A DNA stretch of 64,000 nucleotides from Thuidium tamariscinum (Eukaryota > Streptophyta > Bryopsida > Hypnales > Thuidiaceae), in assembly GCA_947034885.2 (NCBI GenBank), contig OX344750.2, positions 1,674,001-1,738,000 of the forward strand, read 5' to 3'. Every line of letters begins with the position of its first letter. The stretch's first letter is position 1. This document shows, one piece after another, positions 1-12,296 of the stretch. The notes beneath the pieces were generated by a model. That model saw only the letters and a list, made by a program, of their open reading frames with translations, was not told where the DNA came from and made no database searches. A program made the translations under genes and the position numbers.

Positions 1-244
1 AAGGTTATATAGATCTAACTTAATTGCGTAATTCTTTTTAATTCCTGAATCCCCGGTAATTAGAAAATACTGCAATTCGACTTAGTCTACCTATTTGGTT
101 AAATCCTTAGTGAATACTCTATTCTAAAGAGATTAATGAAAATCTAATGGTTTGTTGTTTTAGTTCTTTCTTTGGTTTTAAAGTAATATTCAAAACCTAA
201 ATTGATTCAATTTAAATTCAATTATTTTGAATTGGAAATTAGTG

Positions 245-452
245 TCAAATCTTTTCAAATCTAATTAATTTTTGAAATTACGTTAATTCCTTAAAGAAAT
301 TAGTTGTCAATTTGTCCCTTTCCTCTTGTCTTATTAGGATATTTTTAAAAAACTATCATCAAATCCTTTCAAATCTAATTAATTTTGAAATTACGTTAAT
401 TTGTAAAGAAATTGGTTGTCAATTTGTTTGTTTCTTTTTGGCTTATTAGGCC
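245..452. repeat. Two-copy tandem duplication, period about 114 bp
   Basis: Copies at about 245-340 and 359-452 share TCAAATCYTTTCAAATCTA, then ATTACGTTAAT, then AAAGAAATTRGTTGTCAATT in the same order, with small indels. Sequence observation only; no function inferred. Confidence 0.7.
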
Positions 453-1394
453 TAATAAAACAAAACCAACAAAATCCAAGCCTTCTAAGAATCTAATTAA
501 TGACTAACTACCAAAGAATGTAGAACATTCCTAAAGATCAAGAACGATTTCAATAGTAAGATTCCTTTAAAAATTGGTTTTTTATTCCCAAGGGTCAAAG
601 GCCGGGAATAAAGAATCCAACTCTATAGTGTTATTCCTAAAGAATTAGTTTTTTAATACCATCACCTTGCTTACAAGTTATTCCCTTTCCCTTAATTCCC
701 TTTGCTTCCTCCTCCTTCCTCATTCATGTTTGGAATGGTTTGCAATGTTTGGAAGGAGAGAGGTTGGCTATGGAGATGGTTTTTTGTAGGAAATTTATGA
801 GAAATTTTTGTAATGCCAAATTTTAGATTTGTGATGAAAATCGAAAGATGGTTGTGGCTTCAACTGCCAACCAAGATTTGATTTCAAATCCAATGTTTGG
901 AATTCCAAAGTTTGGAGTAGTACCAGTATGCAAGTCCGACCGCACTCTCTGTTTGGACCCCGACTCCCCTTCTGGACTCCGCTCTCTGACTGGACTCTGC
1001 TCCCCTCTAGATACCTGACCGTTCGGCTGATACCCGGCTGTTCGGTCCTGCCCACTGGCTGCCGGTCTGCCTTACTGAACTGCTGGTCCGCCCACTGGTT
1101 TGCCGGTCCGCCCATTGAGTGGAGAACTGGCTGCTCTGAGTGTGGTTTTAAGTCTCAAATTCGGATTTTGGGTTCTCTTGTTCCCACACCTAAATTGGTT
1201 TATGGGTACTAATTCACTAATTGGGTTCCGGTGTTTGATCTTTGTTCAAACTGATCGTTCCCGTGAAGGTAATATTGTCAATGAACCGAACTCTTGAGTT
1301 TCACGATTATTCGTGATTTTACTAAACCACGGACATGGGAGATTGACAATTCGCTTCTTAAATGTTGATAGCTTCGCTGCTCAAAGCATTAGTT

Positions 1395-1570
1395 GGTATT
1401 TCAAGAATTTTATTCGCAAAAGGAGGTACACATGATAGTGTTTGAACCAAACTTTCACTTAAAATCCTTGTAATTTCTTAGTATTTCAAGATTTTGCCAC
1501 CAAAGGAGGTACACATGACAGTGTTTGAACTGAACTTTGGCGCTCAATACTTAAAATGTCCTTGAAAAGA
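1395..1570. repeat. Two-copy tandem duplication, period about 85 bp
   Basis: GTATTTCAAG, then AAAGGAGGTACACATGA and AGTGTTTGAAC recur in the same order at about 1395-1479 and 1480-1570. The copies are diverged outside these words. Confidence 0.65.
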
Positions 1571-2050
1571 TAGTTAACTAGAACTTGAGGCTTAGCCTCG
1601 AGTACCTGTAAGATAATGAAAATTAATTGAAGGGGCCCTAAGCCTTCAAAATAAAAACAAACAACAAAAAACTTGGCCAAATCTTTTGGTCTAAGCAGTG
1701 CTCCGACCACATCGGTAGCACGAAAGAAGAACAAAGTGTCGGTGCGAGAAAAACAATGATACTGGCAACCTCGAGGGGGGCCCTTATATACCCGTGGCTG
1801 GGCCCTTCTCGGTAATTGCCGGTGAAAACACTTTGTTACTTCTTATCCTAAACTACCCTAATGTAATTCCAAAATAATAGTTGTTTAATGGTGGAAATTT
1901 CTAAAAACATCCCCATTTGGCTAATGAAATCTTAGCCAAATCAAATCCAAGATCTTAACCCAAGATATTTTGGAATTAACCCTAATTTACGTAGATATTT
2001 TGCAAATTAACCAAAAGTCATTTTGAAAATTGTCTTTCTTTAGCCCAAAG

Positions 2051-2340
2051 CATTAGGAGGGATTTGAGGCCAGCAAAGGGCCGTTTCGGGACTGTTCCTG
2101 AAACAGGGTCTGGGAACGGCTGGCTGCTGGTCAGCATTTAAAAAAATAAAATAAAATTTGGGGTCCTGAAATATGAAAAAAAGTCCAAAAAAAAAAATTT
2201 TTTCGGAAAAAAAGAGTCGATGACGTGGCAGTCGCTCGACCACGTCGGATTCCTGCAGAACTGTGTTCCCAAACCCTGTTTTCGCGATTTCGGGCTGTGG
2301 GAACTCACAAGCTCCCATTGCCCTCAAATCCCTCCTAATG
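2051..2340. mobile_element. MITE-like element with terminal inverted repeats
   Basis: The 290-bp segment starts CATTAGGAGGGATTTGAGG and ends with its exact reverse complement. Inside, GAAACAGGGTCTGGGAAC near the left end is mirrored by a close match near the right end, so the inverted similarity runs about 70 bp inward. There is no coding capacity. The target-site duplication is unclear, so the superfamily is not assigned; PIF/Harbinger or hAT are possible. Confidence 0.7.
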
Positions 2341-3689
2341 ATGGCTTTTCACGCAAGAAAGAGATCTTGACCAAATCCAATCTTTGATTTTCCAAGAGAT
2401 ATTTCCAAAATCACTCTTAATTAACCGCAGTTAACGATTAAAAAGTCAAACTAAGAGCTGACCCTCTCTATCTTTTAGGGAACAACTCAAAATGGAAAAC
2501 CGTTTGCGCCATTGTCTTTAGAAGACCCCAATTAGCCTAAGGGACCCCTTACCCCTCACTCCTAGGTTGTTTGCGCGCCCAAATTGAAATTACGGTAACT
2601 CCAATTAAAAGTCAAAAATCTAACTTTTAGGATTTGCGCATTTTGATGAATTTGTTAGGCCAGGGTTGTTAGGAATGTCCGTGAGAGTAAGGAATGACTC
2701 CTTATTTGCAACAATCGGACATCATTCGCTCTTGATACGCCGGTCAACCCGCCGCCAACTTCTAAATTCCATTGAAATTCGATGTCGAAGCCGGTTCTGG
2801 TAGTTGGGAATGTCAGAATGTCTTCAAATTTGATTGGGCGCTTATTAAGCACACAAAAACCTATCCTAATTTTTAGTGAGATTTTACCGCATCATACGTA
2901 ATTTCTAGGAATTTACGAACAATTCTATGTGCGGTTGACTTCTCATGGAGTCAACGTGGAATTTTGGAAAAATCCGAAATAAATTGGGTAACATCTAAGG
3001 CACTCCTAGATTCTTAGTGTAAGCTCCACGCAACCTTGCACTATTCTAATTTTAGTAATTCGGAATTACTTTACCCAATTGGACAATTTAATTCCCGATG
3101 CCTGGGAATCTTAGACAATTGTTTAATTCTTGTTCGCTCCTGGCATGCTCCTACCCTTGGAACACCTTTCTGTAGTCTTCAATCTCCAATCCCCATCTTT
3201 CATCTTGTAAAATTCCCATTCTCCAAGTCATTTGTAATTGTTTTACTTTTAAATCCAATTTGTTCCAAAATTGAATTTAAGCCTTGGTAACTCTTCTAGG
3301 CTCATAGTAAACTCTTTTGGCTTAGTCAGTATGTCATGTGCATCCTTAAAAGGTTGATTTTGCACAGACAGACACTAAGACTGACTAACTCTCGATTCCT
3401 TATTTTTCTCGGAATTACTAAATCTTCACACAAACTTACTTTAGAGACTTAGAATGATACAAATTCCTAGAATTAGGAATTTTCCACCTTCTAAGTTGGT
3501 TTTCCACCATTTTGGCATAGGCTGACACCAAAACTCCTTCAACGCTCTTTTTATATCTTTTTCTTGTGTATTTTAGCTAATTTTCGCTATTAAATCGTGA
3601 AAAATGGACCCGGAGTCCTGAGTGCCATCTCGAGGGCTCACAACCACCTCGTGAAGCCTAGCTAGAGTTAAAAGCTAGTTTTCAACAAA
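2341..3689. other. AT-rich spacer, no gene seen
   Basis: Nothing coding is recognised. ORFs on both strands are short and lack family motifs. The segment ends at the start of a Harbinger transposase remnant. Confidence 0.5.
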
Positions 3690-4411
3690 TATGCAAATTG
3701 CCTACAATAATGGGTGCTATTGACGGGATGCACTTTCCTATTGCCAAGCCAAAATTTGCACCTGTAGATAGTTTTTATTTCAAAACAAGTGTGTACACCA
3801 TACACTACCTAGCAGTTGTAGATTCTTTGAAGCACTTCATCAATTTAAATGTAGGAACGCTTGGATCTACGAATGACTCCAGAGTCCTTCGTAGGTCAAC
3901 CTTGTACTATTGAAAACAACATAGCACTCTCTAGGACACAGGAATAACTTTCTCAAGCTTCAGTCCGTTCTTCATTGGAGGCGGTGGTTTTCCTCTCTTG
4001 CCATGGTGATGATTCTTCATCGACAACATGTGCGTCTCTCCATCCCAACTACACTCTTCAATCAATGTCTCAGTTGCGGATAGGCTGTTGTAGAAAACAC
4101 ATTCAGGACTTAATTTGAAATACACTTTTCAAGAATTATATAAGAAGTCTGAGCTACACGTGATTTTTCTTCTTGATGTAGTCCTATGTTGTACAATTTT
4201 ACACAATATATTACTCAAGGATAGTCATGAAGAAGTGGAAAGGCTTCTTCGAGTCTTACAGGCAGAGGATGCACCTATCGACACTGAAGATAGTACCAAT
4301 GTAGAAGTCGTTAGTCACCAAATAGATGTCCACGATGAAGATGACTCAATAGTGGAAAAGAGAGAGGATTTTAGTATATTCTTGATACTACAATGGCTTC
4401 AGCACCTTTGA
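3690..4411 (+). pseudogene. PIF/Harbinger (HARBI1-like) transposase remnant
   Basis: The translation from 3698 has the DDE_Tnp_4 pattern: GAIDGMHFPI with the first catalytic Asp, then YTIHYLAVVDS, then GSTNDSRVLRRS. A second piece near 3970-4010 reads GGGFPLLPW in another frame, the family's G-x-GYPLLPW motif. From 4115 the C-terminal LYKKSELHV...VLCCTILHNILL and an acidic tail appear. The pieces lie in different frames with stops between them, so this is a dead gene lacking its N-terminus. Harbinger transposases cut and paste with a Myb-like partner; a matching partner remnant lies convergently at 6040-6718 and probably belongs to the same former element. A domesticated HARBI1 host gene is unlikely given the breaks. 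Confidence 0.8.
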
Positions 4412-4449
4412 AGCTTTAATGTGCATGGTCAACATATGAAGAGTCCACT

Positions 4450-5183
4450 GGGTGGTTGCAAGAAACACCGGTCCTATTCTCTGTTACAATTGGAGTGACG
4501 TTGTTCTTTTCTGCTATAACTTTTGAATTAAAATATTCGAGAATATGAAATAATTATTGGAACTCTCTAACTTGATGATTTTTACATCCCTTATTTTTCA
4601 GAAATTAAAAAAAAACATTTTATATTTAAAATTATTTTTTGTTAATTTGTCACAAACTGAGGTTTAGGGGTTTTTACTACGTTAGGAGTACCCAAATTTA
4701 ATGATCTAAAGTTGAAATTTTCATGGTGCATTTGCATAGTAGGAAAGCATATTCCTATCGAAGGGAATCTAAAAATACATTATTTTATGTCCTCCACATG
4801 CATGCAAACAACACTCTCATTGCACGCAATTTCTGACCATTGATAATAAAGTTGAGATTATTTTTTTGATGACATATCATCACCATCGACTCTTCCCAAA
4901 TGGCCAATTTTTAGATTCAAGAAAAATAACTTTTCTTATTTTTTACAAATTAAAATGTAAATACGCCTATTTTCATGAGATTTTCCGCTTTTCTAGTTCT
5001 CCTACTTGGAGAATTTTCCTAAGATTTTCCTTCATAGGATACCTTCTTCTTTAGGTTTTATACATTAGACATATTTTTCATATTTTTTTAAAATTGGTTT
5101 TCTAATTAAATAGTACTCCTAAAGAAAACAACGTCCATTTCCAAAATGCTACGGAAAATGGACGGTGTTTCTTGCAACGACCT
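4450..5183. mobile_element. Family I non-autonomous TIR element, copy A
   Basis: It starts GGGTGGTTGCAAGAAACACC and ends with the near inverse GGTGTTTCTTGCAACGACCT. The 4-bp direct duplication CACT flanks it (4446-4449 and 5184-5187). It is a close homologue, roughly 90% by eye, of copy E at 62601-63310. There is no transposase. It sits between the two Harbinger remnants, so it inserted into that older element. Non-TTAA 4-bp duplications fit few DNA-transposon superfamilies; Sola or Academ are candidates, not established here. Confidence 0.85.
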
Positions 5184-5187
5184 CACT

Positions 5188-6039
5188 AAAACATGCCATA
5201 AGTGACTATTGATGATGCTCTTTTACAAGGAAAATTGCCTTTATTAATTCTTGTAGTATTCACAATTGCACATCTATAGAACCATTTCCTGTGTTTGGCA
5301 TCTAAATCCAACCAAAAGTGTGCAGCACATGAATAGTAGCTTGCCTAATAGTACATAGCAAATGAAGAAGAGAACTAACTTGTTGACAACTGTACAAGCA
5401 AAAATTTTAGCGAAGCTGACAACCATTGGGAGAGCCCTCATTCAGACTTGACCTAACATGAAGTCCATCGGGGCGAGGAAAACTGCCTTCGTTATAGATA
5501 ATGAGCAGCATTGACGTTCGTGTCGGATGCCAAACAAGAAGACGGTCCAACAGCATTAGTATTTTTGGGCACAGTTGACCTTCCTTGGAATGTAGTTGAA
5601 TCTATAGGCACTGTATAAACCGCCTACAGCCACTACTAGAATCCTAGTGTCAACACTATAGATAGATACGCCAGACACATAACTATGTCGCCTTGCTTTT
5701 CAACCAATTTTACATTGTCAGAAGTGTCTCTGTCTCTAGCATTGTCTTGTAGATGACTGTCCAGTTGAAGTTGATATTATATTTGCTATTTGAATAGTTT
5801 CATCTGAAGCTCCATTTTTGACTTTTCCAACTTACATGATTCCTTTGTTAGTATCTTCAATTGTTCTACCATTGCCTTTCTAAATTTTTGGATCCATTCA
5901 GCCGTCAAAGAGTGTCCAGAGAGAGACTCCCAATGTTTGTTGGTTGACTTTGACTCGAATCATGTGCTGTGCCGGAGGATTTCAACAGTTGGGTCGCCAC
6001 GCCCGGGGGAATACTAGTCTTCTTTGTTGTAGCTATCAT
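5188..6039. other. Probable interior of the decayed Harbinger element
   Basis: No intact ORF is seen. Base composition is less AT-extreme than the outer spacer. Its position between the transposase and Myb-like remnants suggests it is leftover internal sequence of the same element; this is inference from position. Confidence 0.35.
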
Positions 6040-6718
6040 CTAAATTGGTACTACGAGGCTGCGTATCTGAATCGATGTCAGCATGGCATTCACGTGAACT
6101 CCATCTACAAAGTTGGTGGACTCTGATTGATCAAGAGAATTTTCAAAAACTTCAACTGAGGGTACTGGATCCATGAATGCTTCCTTTGTGTTGTCTTGCT
6201 CATCAAGGTCCTCATCAACATCCTTTGGGCTTTGGAGGCCAAAAGTTTTTTTCATCACAAACTCATTACTCTCATCCATGTGGAGGCGACACTGTAGGGC
6301 GTAAGCTGTAACATTCCTAGATGAAAAAGAAAATATTCTAAGGGAAGAATTTAGGTAGGTTCTCGGATTTCCGTTCCACTGCATTCATGTTCCAATAATA
6401 AAGGCCGTTATTGCTACTACACTTAAGAAAATCAGCTATGTGTTTAAAATCAATGGACAATTGGTGCCACTTTATTTTGCATGCATGTGCATCACAATGG
6501 CAAGTTGAAGTTCCTGCTTCGTGCACAACAACACGAATCTACTACCACTTTGTCATATCATTGGCTATGATCGTGTGTCCGTCCTTCGCGTCCAATTCTT
6601 CTAAATATTTAATTCTCTTTGCTTGAATGAGTTTTTTGATTTCAAGTGGATTCCAATTCGGCCCCCTCTCTTTTTGTGCATCTTTTGGCAAGGAAGAGGT
6701 AGCTGCATTATTTGCCAT
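6040..6718 (-). pseudogene. Myb/trihelix-like protein remnant, probably the Harbinger partner ORF
   Basis: Reading the minus strand from ATG 6716-6718 gives MANNAATSSLPKDAQ..., then GPNWNPLEIKKLIQAKRIKYL, then after two adjacent in-frame TAG codons KIKWHQLSIDFKHIADFL, YYWNMNAVERKSENLPKFF, and an acidic tail in another frame (...EDLDEQDNTKEAF). The W-x(4)-E-x-LI-x-AKR block, the C/K-x-KW-x-QL-x-DFK-x-IADF block and YW-x-M-x(3)-ERK-x-x-LP are the pattern of Myb/SANT-like trihelix proteins that travel with plant Harbinger transposases. It is broken by the stops and at least one frame change. An old host trihelix gene is the alternative. Confidence 0.65.
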
Positions 6719-6848
6719 ACTAGAAGATCATCAAAGTCTAAGCAATGAGTGAGGGGGACCAACTTAACTGAGAACCACATTTAGCACTAACATTGCACAA
6801 CACCAAAATTCCAGTGCCATAAGTAGAAGGGAAGATACTCACTATCTT

Positions 6849-7079
6849 TGTTGTAAACAGTACACAAGCTTAACAAACCAAAATGATAATCAAGCACACA
6901 AAGCTTTACTGAGACGGTTGATCTTATACACATTGCTTAGATGAACTGTGAATGAATTTGAACTAACTAAGATGAATGCTGTAAGTAACGGCTACAGAAA
7001 ACTACAGTGATCGATATCTACAGTGATGATGTACAGTAACGATCTACAGTAACGATCGAATAGGATCGTTATTCCAACA
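6849..7079 (-). repeat. Ty1/copia 3' LTR
   Basis: 231 bp, starts TGTTGTAAACAG and ends TTATTCCAACA as read on the plus strand. The internal words TACAGTAACGATC are repeated. It has 10 bp not present in the other LTR. The adjacent polypurine tract marks it as the 3' LTR of a minus-strand element. Confidence 0.93.
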
Positions 7080-7170
7080 TCCCCCCTCGCTCACGACATC
7101 CTTTGAAAAGTCGTGAGTGTTACATTTTGAGGTGCATTCTTCGTGTGCTGTCTGTTACAATTCAAGGAAG

Positions 7171-7676
7171 ATGTCGCGGAAGCTGTGGAGGAGCTTCACG
7201 ATTATGGAAACCGCTTGTCGTTGGTAAGTTCAGATCATTGTTGGTCATAGTTTGAAAAAATGAGGTTTCTTATAAGAGCGATAACTGAGTGCAAAATTGC
7301 ATGTGTAGGTGGGTTTGATCTTCATGTTGGTGTGGTTTCTAGCCTTCATCGCGCGTCGAATATGTGACATTATACTTGAGGCTTGTTTCTTCGTGTTTGA
7401 ATTGATGCAGGGAAGTCTTGAAAATTCTCGTGTCAGAGGAGTGCCGTCAAGTTCGTCCAGTAATCCTGATAGGGTGATGAGCAGGATTAAAGATACCGGG
7501 GGTAGTACTAATGAAAAATTCTAGGAGCTATACTTTGAAAGACCAGAAGATTGGTGGGATAACAGGGAGACAAAGCGTCATCTGAGAGGGCCGTATTTTA
7601 GACATAAGGCTACTAGACAGGCCTTGTGGATCGACAGTTGGGCGACACCTGACTGGGTGAAAATTAGGTTGAAGTA
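7171..7676 (+). pseudogene. Captured OSB-like single-stranded-DNA-binding protein gene fragment
   Basis: Inside the copia element, but on the opposite strand, the translation at 7525-7676 reads ELYFERPEDWWDNRETKR, then GPYFRHKATRQALWIDSW, then PDWVKIRLK and a stop. This matches the PDF motif of plant organellar ssDNA-binding OSB proteins (WWDNR-x-x-K, P-x-F-x-HK-x-T-x-ALW), which act in mitochondria or plastids. Upstream, ATG 7171 opens a short exon ending at 7223 before GTAAGT. A TTGATGCAG acceptor at 7410 joins in frame to CRQVRPVILIG, resembling the start of an OB-fold strand. The OB-fold itself is missing and stops intervene. Retained introns fit antisense capture, since they could not be spliced from the element's transcript. 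Confidence 0.62.
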
Positions 7677-10600
7677 GTATCATTAAGATATATTAAGCCG
7701 ATACTTCTTCTGTTGGATATAAAACCAGGATAAGATAGTGGTTTGGTTAGAAAGTCAACCTGCTTCGATGAGGTAGGAACGTGATGTACTTGTAAGATTC
7801 CATCTTTCGAAACTTCACGAATAAAATGTTGTTGTATGCCGATATGTTTTGTCCTTGAATGCATAACAGGGTTTTCTACGAGCTTGATACATGATTGGTT
7901 GTCACTCAATAAGGAGGTTGGTACAACTGTATCCAAGCCTAATTCACTTAAGATTCTTCGAAAATATATTATGTCTTTGGCAACGTCTGTGAGAACACGA
8001 TATTCAACTTCCGTACTAGAGAGGGAAACTGTGGGTTGTAGTTTGCTTGACCATGAGATACTTGATTCGCCCAGCTTGTGAATAATTCCTGATGTTGACC
8101 TTCTTGCATCTAAGTCACGGCCCCAATCTGCGTCTGCATAAGTGTGGTAGAGATTGTTTGTAACTGTGGGCATGAAGATTCCATAATCTAGAGTTCCGCT
8201 GAGATATCGTAGGATTTTCTTGGCAACTTGAAGGTGATCAATTTCTGGGTCCTCCATATACTTTGAAACACAACTGACTGCATAACAAATATCCGGGTGA
8301 GTATTTGCTAAGTAAAGAAGGCTGCTGACCAAAGACCTATAAGTCATCATATCTGCTTTACCTGAGCTTGTGTTCTTCTATAACTGTACTTTGGGATCCA
8401 TAGGAATGTTGGTGGGATTGCAATCAAGGAGATCAAATTTTTGTAACAATTTCTGAATGTAAGCTCTTTGTCCAATGAAGATACCATTTTCGTTTCTGTA
8501 AATTTCTGCTCCCAAGTAGTTGCTAGCCTCACCTAGATCTGTCATTTTGAATTCCTCCTGAAGTGCACTTTTGAGACGAGAAATTTCCTCCTAGTTGTCA
8601 CTTGTAATGAGTAAATCATCTACGTAGAGGAGCAATATCGTTAATTTTCCATTTTTATCAGAGAAGTAGAGATTTGGATCATTTTCGCTACGTACTAGCC
8701 CTTGTTGAAGAAGCCATGTGTTGATTCGACCATACCATTCTTTTGGAGCTTGCTTGAGTCCATATAATGCTTTGTTTATTTTGCAAATCTTGCTTGAATC
8801 TCCTGCAAAAGGAAAACAAGGAGGTATTTCCATGAATATTTCCTCATGGAGAGTGCCATTCAAGAAAGCCGTAATTACATCCATTTGCAATAATGGTCAA
8901 TTTCGTTGAGCGGCTAGGGCGAGAATAAGGCGGATGGTAGACCATCTAACTACAGGTGCAAAAACATCATGATAATCTATTCCTTCTTGTTGCAGGAAGC
9001 CACGAGCCACTAGTCGAGCCTTGAATTTATTAATATCCCCATGCATATTCCGTTTGACCTTGAAGATCCACTTTGCTGTTATAGAACGCTTGCTTTTCGG
9101 TCGATCCACTACGTCCCAGGTTTTATTTTTCAGTATGGAGTTAATTTCACTTTGGATCACACTTTGCCAATCCTTTTGCTAGCTAGCTGTATAAAAATCC
9201 ATTGGTTCTTCCATGAACTCGAACACCAGAGTCCAAAAATCCTTCAATTTTGTAGACGGTTTGCGGATGCGGCTGGAATATCGCCGCTGAGCTGGTCCAG
9301 CGGCCCTATTTATGGGTAAAGGTCTTGGAGACCCTGATGAGCTACCTGGAGAACTAGAGGTCGAGGTAGGAGGCACAGTAGGGGGCAAGGAGGGGTCTAG
9401 TTTGTGGTGGGTGGGTTCTATACTGAAATTGGGTTGTTTTGACTCTAGTGGGTCATGGGTATTTAAGATATCATATTCTGTAGCTAATTCTGGGGTTGGA
9501 AAGTCAAGTGGATCAGAATTTTGTGTGTCAAATACAGAGAATTGGAGGCTTTCCTCGTTGCTATTTGAGTCTCTTATATATTGATAACCTACTTTGCTTT
9601 CGTCAAATACGACATCTCGGCTAATAATGACTTTGCGATGGGTTTGATCATAAAGTCTGTAAGCTTTAGTTTCTGAATCAAAACCTAGAAATAGACACCT
9701 TTGTGTCTTACTGTCTAATTTGTTGCGATGTTCTTTTGGGATATGTACGTAGGCCAGGCAACCAAAAATACACAAATTCAAAATGTCAGGCTGCATACCT
9801 CTATATTTGGTCTCTGGAGTTTCGCCGAGGTTAGCTTTTGTTGGACTTCTATTAATTAAGTAGGTTTCCATAGTGATAGCTTCCGTCCAAAGAAAAGTTG
9901 GTAGTTGGCAGTCGTGAGACATACTTTGTGCCCATTCCATGATTGTTCGATTACGCCTTTCTAATATGCCATTTTGTTGAGGGGTATATGCTTGCGTAAG
10001 CTCCCTCACAATTCCGTTGTTGGAGCAAAAGCTAGTACAGTCGTCTGATAAATACTCGCCGCCACGATCTGATCGTAAGAAGCGAATTTAATTGCCTGTT
10101 TCAAGTTCGACTTGTTGCTTGAAGATGCGAAATTTCATAAAAGCCTCACTTTTGTGTTGTAAAAAATATGTCCAAGATTTTCGTGAATAATCATTTGTGA
10201 ATACCAAAATGTACTGTGAGCCTCCCAAAGATGGTTGTGGCATCGGTCCCATAATGTCTGTATGAATCCTTTCAATAGATTTTGTTGAGCGAGTAGTTGA
10301 TTTTCGAGGAAATCTTTCACGATGTTGGTTTCCTGTCAAACAGCAATGACATATTTGCTTCTGGCCATTTAGTGGTGGGAGTCCAATGACATGTCCTGGT
10401 CGGGATAAAAATTGTAGACTGGTATGATTCAAATGCCCCATATGTCGATGCCATAATTGCGTCGTACTGATATAATCAGCAGCTAATGCATGAGCTATTG
10501 GCTTAAATGAATAAAGACCATTTTGAGAATCACGTTGTGCGGATGCCACAATATGATTATCAGTATCAACAATCCAACAATATTGCTTCAAAAATAGAAT

Positions 10601-12075
10601 ACGATGACCAGCATCAGCAAGAGCACCAATTGATACAAGATTTTTCGTCATACTAGGCACATACTGAACTTCCTTGAGTTTTATTGCACCCGATTTGGTA
10701 CTCACAATGGCTGTACCAAATCCTTTTACACCATGAGGCTCTCCGCCTCTAGTCCTAATCTCGTTAATTTGTACTCCTAATGAACTAGAATTGGAATCTA
10801 GCTTATTGTAGTCTGCTGCGATATGCCCAGATGCTCCATTGTCCAAATACCACGGTCCATGCCCCTAGTGGTAGTAGGGGTCATGATATTGCTGAGCAAT
10901 TTGAGATTCAAAAAATTCAGCTGAATTTGCAAAAACCCATACCTTGTGGTGCCATTGCTTCTTGAACCTTTTGTAGATTTGATGATGATCGACAATCTCG
11001 TGCATAGTGTCCATTCTTTCCGTAGTTGTAGCATATCAGCACTTCTGGTCGTTGTTGATATGATTGATATGGACGATACGATCCTGAATAGCCTCGCCCA
11101 GGAAAACTTCCTGGTGCAGGAAAACCTCTTCCTCGATATGGTTGAGGCCATCTTCCGCGCCCCCAATTCGCTAAATTTTGTAGAGATGCTTGTTGATTGA
11201 AGCTAGCTGCCAATGCATCTGTGTCTCTGAGTTGTTGATTTCGATGCTCCCTTCGATGTAACTCAAACAATAGGCTTGCACGAAGTTGTTCGAACGTCAT
11301 TGTTGCATTGAGATGGATGAGAGTCTGAATAGTATTCTCGTAGGATCGAGGCAGTCCATTCAAAATAATTTGATTGACGTTACGATCTGAGATCTTTTCG
11401 CCCATGCCTCCGAGCTTGTTCTTGAGCTCCCTTGCTTTCTTGAGATATTCTTCAACTGATCCTCCCTCGTTCATCTTGAGCGATTGTAACTAGCCCATTA
11501 ACGTCAGAATTTGCGACTGATCCCCAAATTGAAATTGATCCTTGAGTGCTTTCCATGCAAGCCCTGGATCACAGTACTCTGCAATAAGATCCACAAGATC
11601 ATCAGAGACAGACAATATAATGAGTCTACATGCTAGGACCTTTTTCCTTCGTAACTGAGTTTTAGTATGTGATTCGCCGTCGATGGTAACTAGGAACAGT
11701 GTGCGACTCTGCTTTGTTGTTGTAACTGACCATTGACCCTCTGCCCTGAGAATCGCTCTCATTTTGAGAGCCCACACATAATAGTTTCTCATACCCTTTA
11801 ACTTGTCTCCCTCTCTAATCGTTATGCTCGAGCTTTCTGCCATTTTCTATCTTCCCGTACTTTCAAACTATGTACGTAATTTAGGAGCAGGGCTCAACTA
11901 AGTTCGACTTCTCTCCTGACTAACGTTCTAAAGTTTGTATCTTTCCATACTTCGAGATTGTGCACGCAGCTTAGGAGCAGGGCTCAACTAAGTTAAACTT
12001 CTCTCTCTTGACTCTTCTGTCTGTATAATCGTAAGTGTGTTGATCTAGACTTCTACGACCTATGCTCTGATACCA

Positions 12076-12296
12076 TGTTGTAAACAGTACACAAGCTTAA
12101 CAAACCAAAATGATAATCAAGCTTATTGAGATGGTTGATCTTATAGACATTGCTTAGATGAACTGTGAATGAATTTGAACTAACTAAGATGAATGCTGTA
12201 AGTAACGGCTGCAGAAAACTACACTGATCGATATCTACAGTGATGATGTACAGTAACGATCTACAGTAACGATCGAATAGGATCGTTATTCCAACA
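12076..12296 (-). repeat. Ty1/copia 5' LTR
   Basis: 221 bp, near-identical to 6849-7079. It is followed immediately on the plus strand by the duplicated ATCTT. The adjoining primer-binding sequence at 12064-12075 (TGGTATCAGAGC on the minus strand) identifies it as the 5' LTR. Confidence 0.93.

Larger units (their letters stand above)
1..2050. other. AT-rich spacer, no gene seen
   Basis: No ORF with family resemblance is visible. Positions 930-1140 are a GC-richer, pyrimidine-biased stretch of loosely repeated CTGGACTC/GGTCCGCCCACTGG-type words; the ORFs there are low-complexity shadows on both strands. Two local duplications are listed separately. Confidence 0.5.
6849..12296 (-). mobile_element. 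Ty1/copia LTR retrotransposon (fossil)
   Basis: A 5.45-kb element transcribed on the minus strand and flanked by the 5-bp duplication ATCTT (6844-6848 and 12297-12301). The LTRs are 231 and 221 bp with TG...CA ends. A primer site complementary to initiator tRNA-Met lies inside the 5' LTR at 12064-12075. A G-rich polypurine tract lies beside the 3' LTR at about 7080-7092. Parts in order: gag with a CCHC knuckle (about 11.84-10.9 kb), protease and integrase with HRHMGH and a CHCC finger (about 10.85-9.2 kb), reverse transcriptase with YVDD (about 9.16-8.4 kb), RNase H (about 8.35-7.66 kb). Coding is broken in roughly half a dozen places. The LTRs differ by about 5 substitutions plus one 10-bp indel, suggesting an age of one to a few million years. 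An antisense OSB-like host gene fragment sits between RNase H and the 3' LTR. Confidence 0.93.

Noticed and set aside
928-1212. GC-rich ORF on both strands
   Set aside because: Low-complexity, degenerate CTGGACTC-type repeats read open in several frames.
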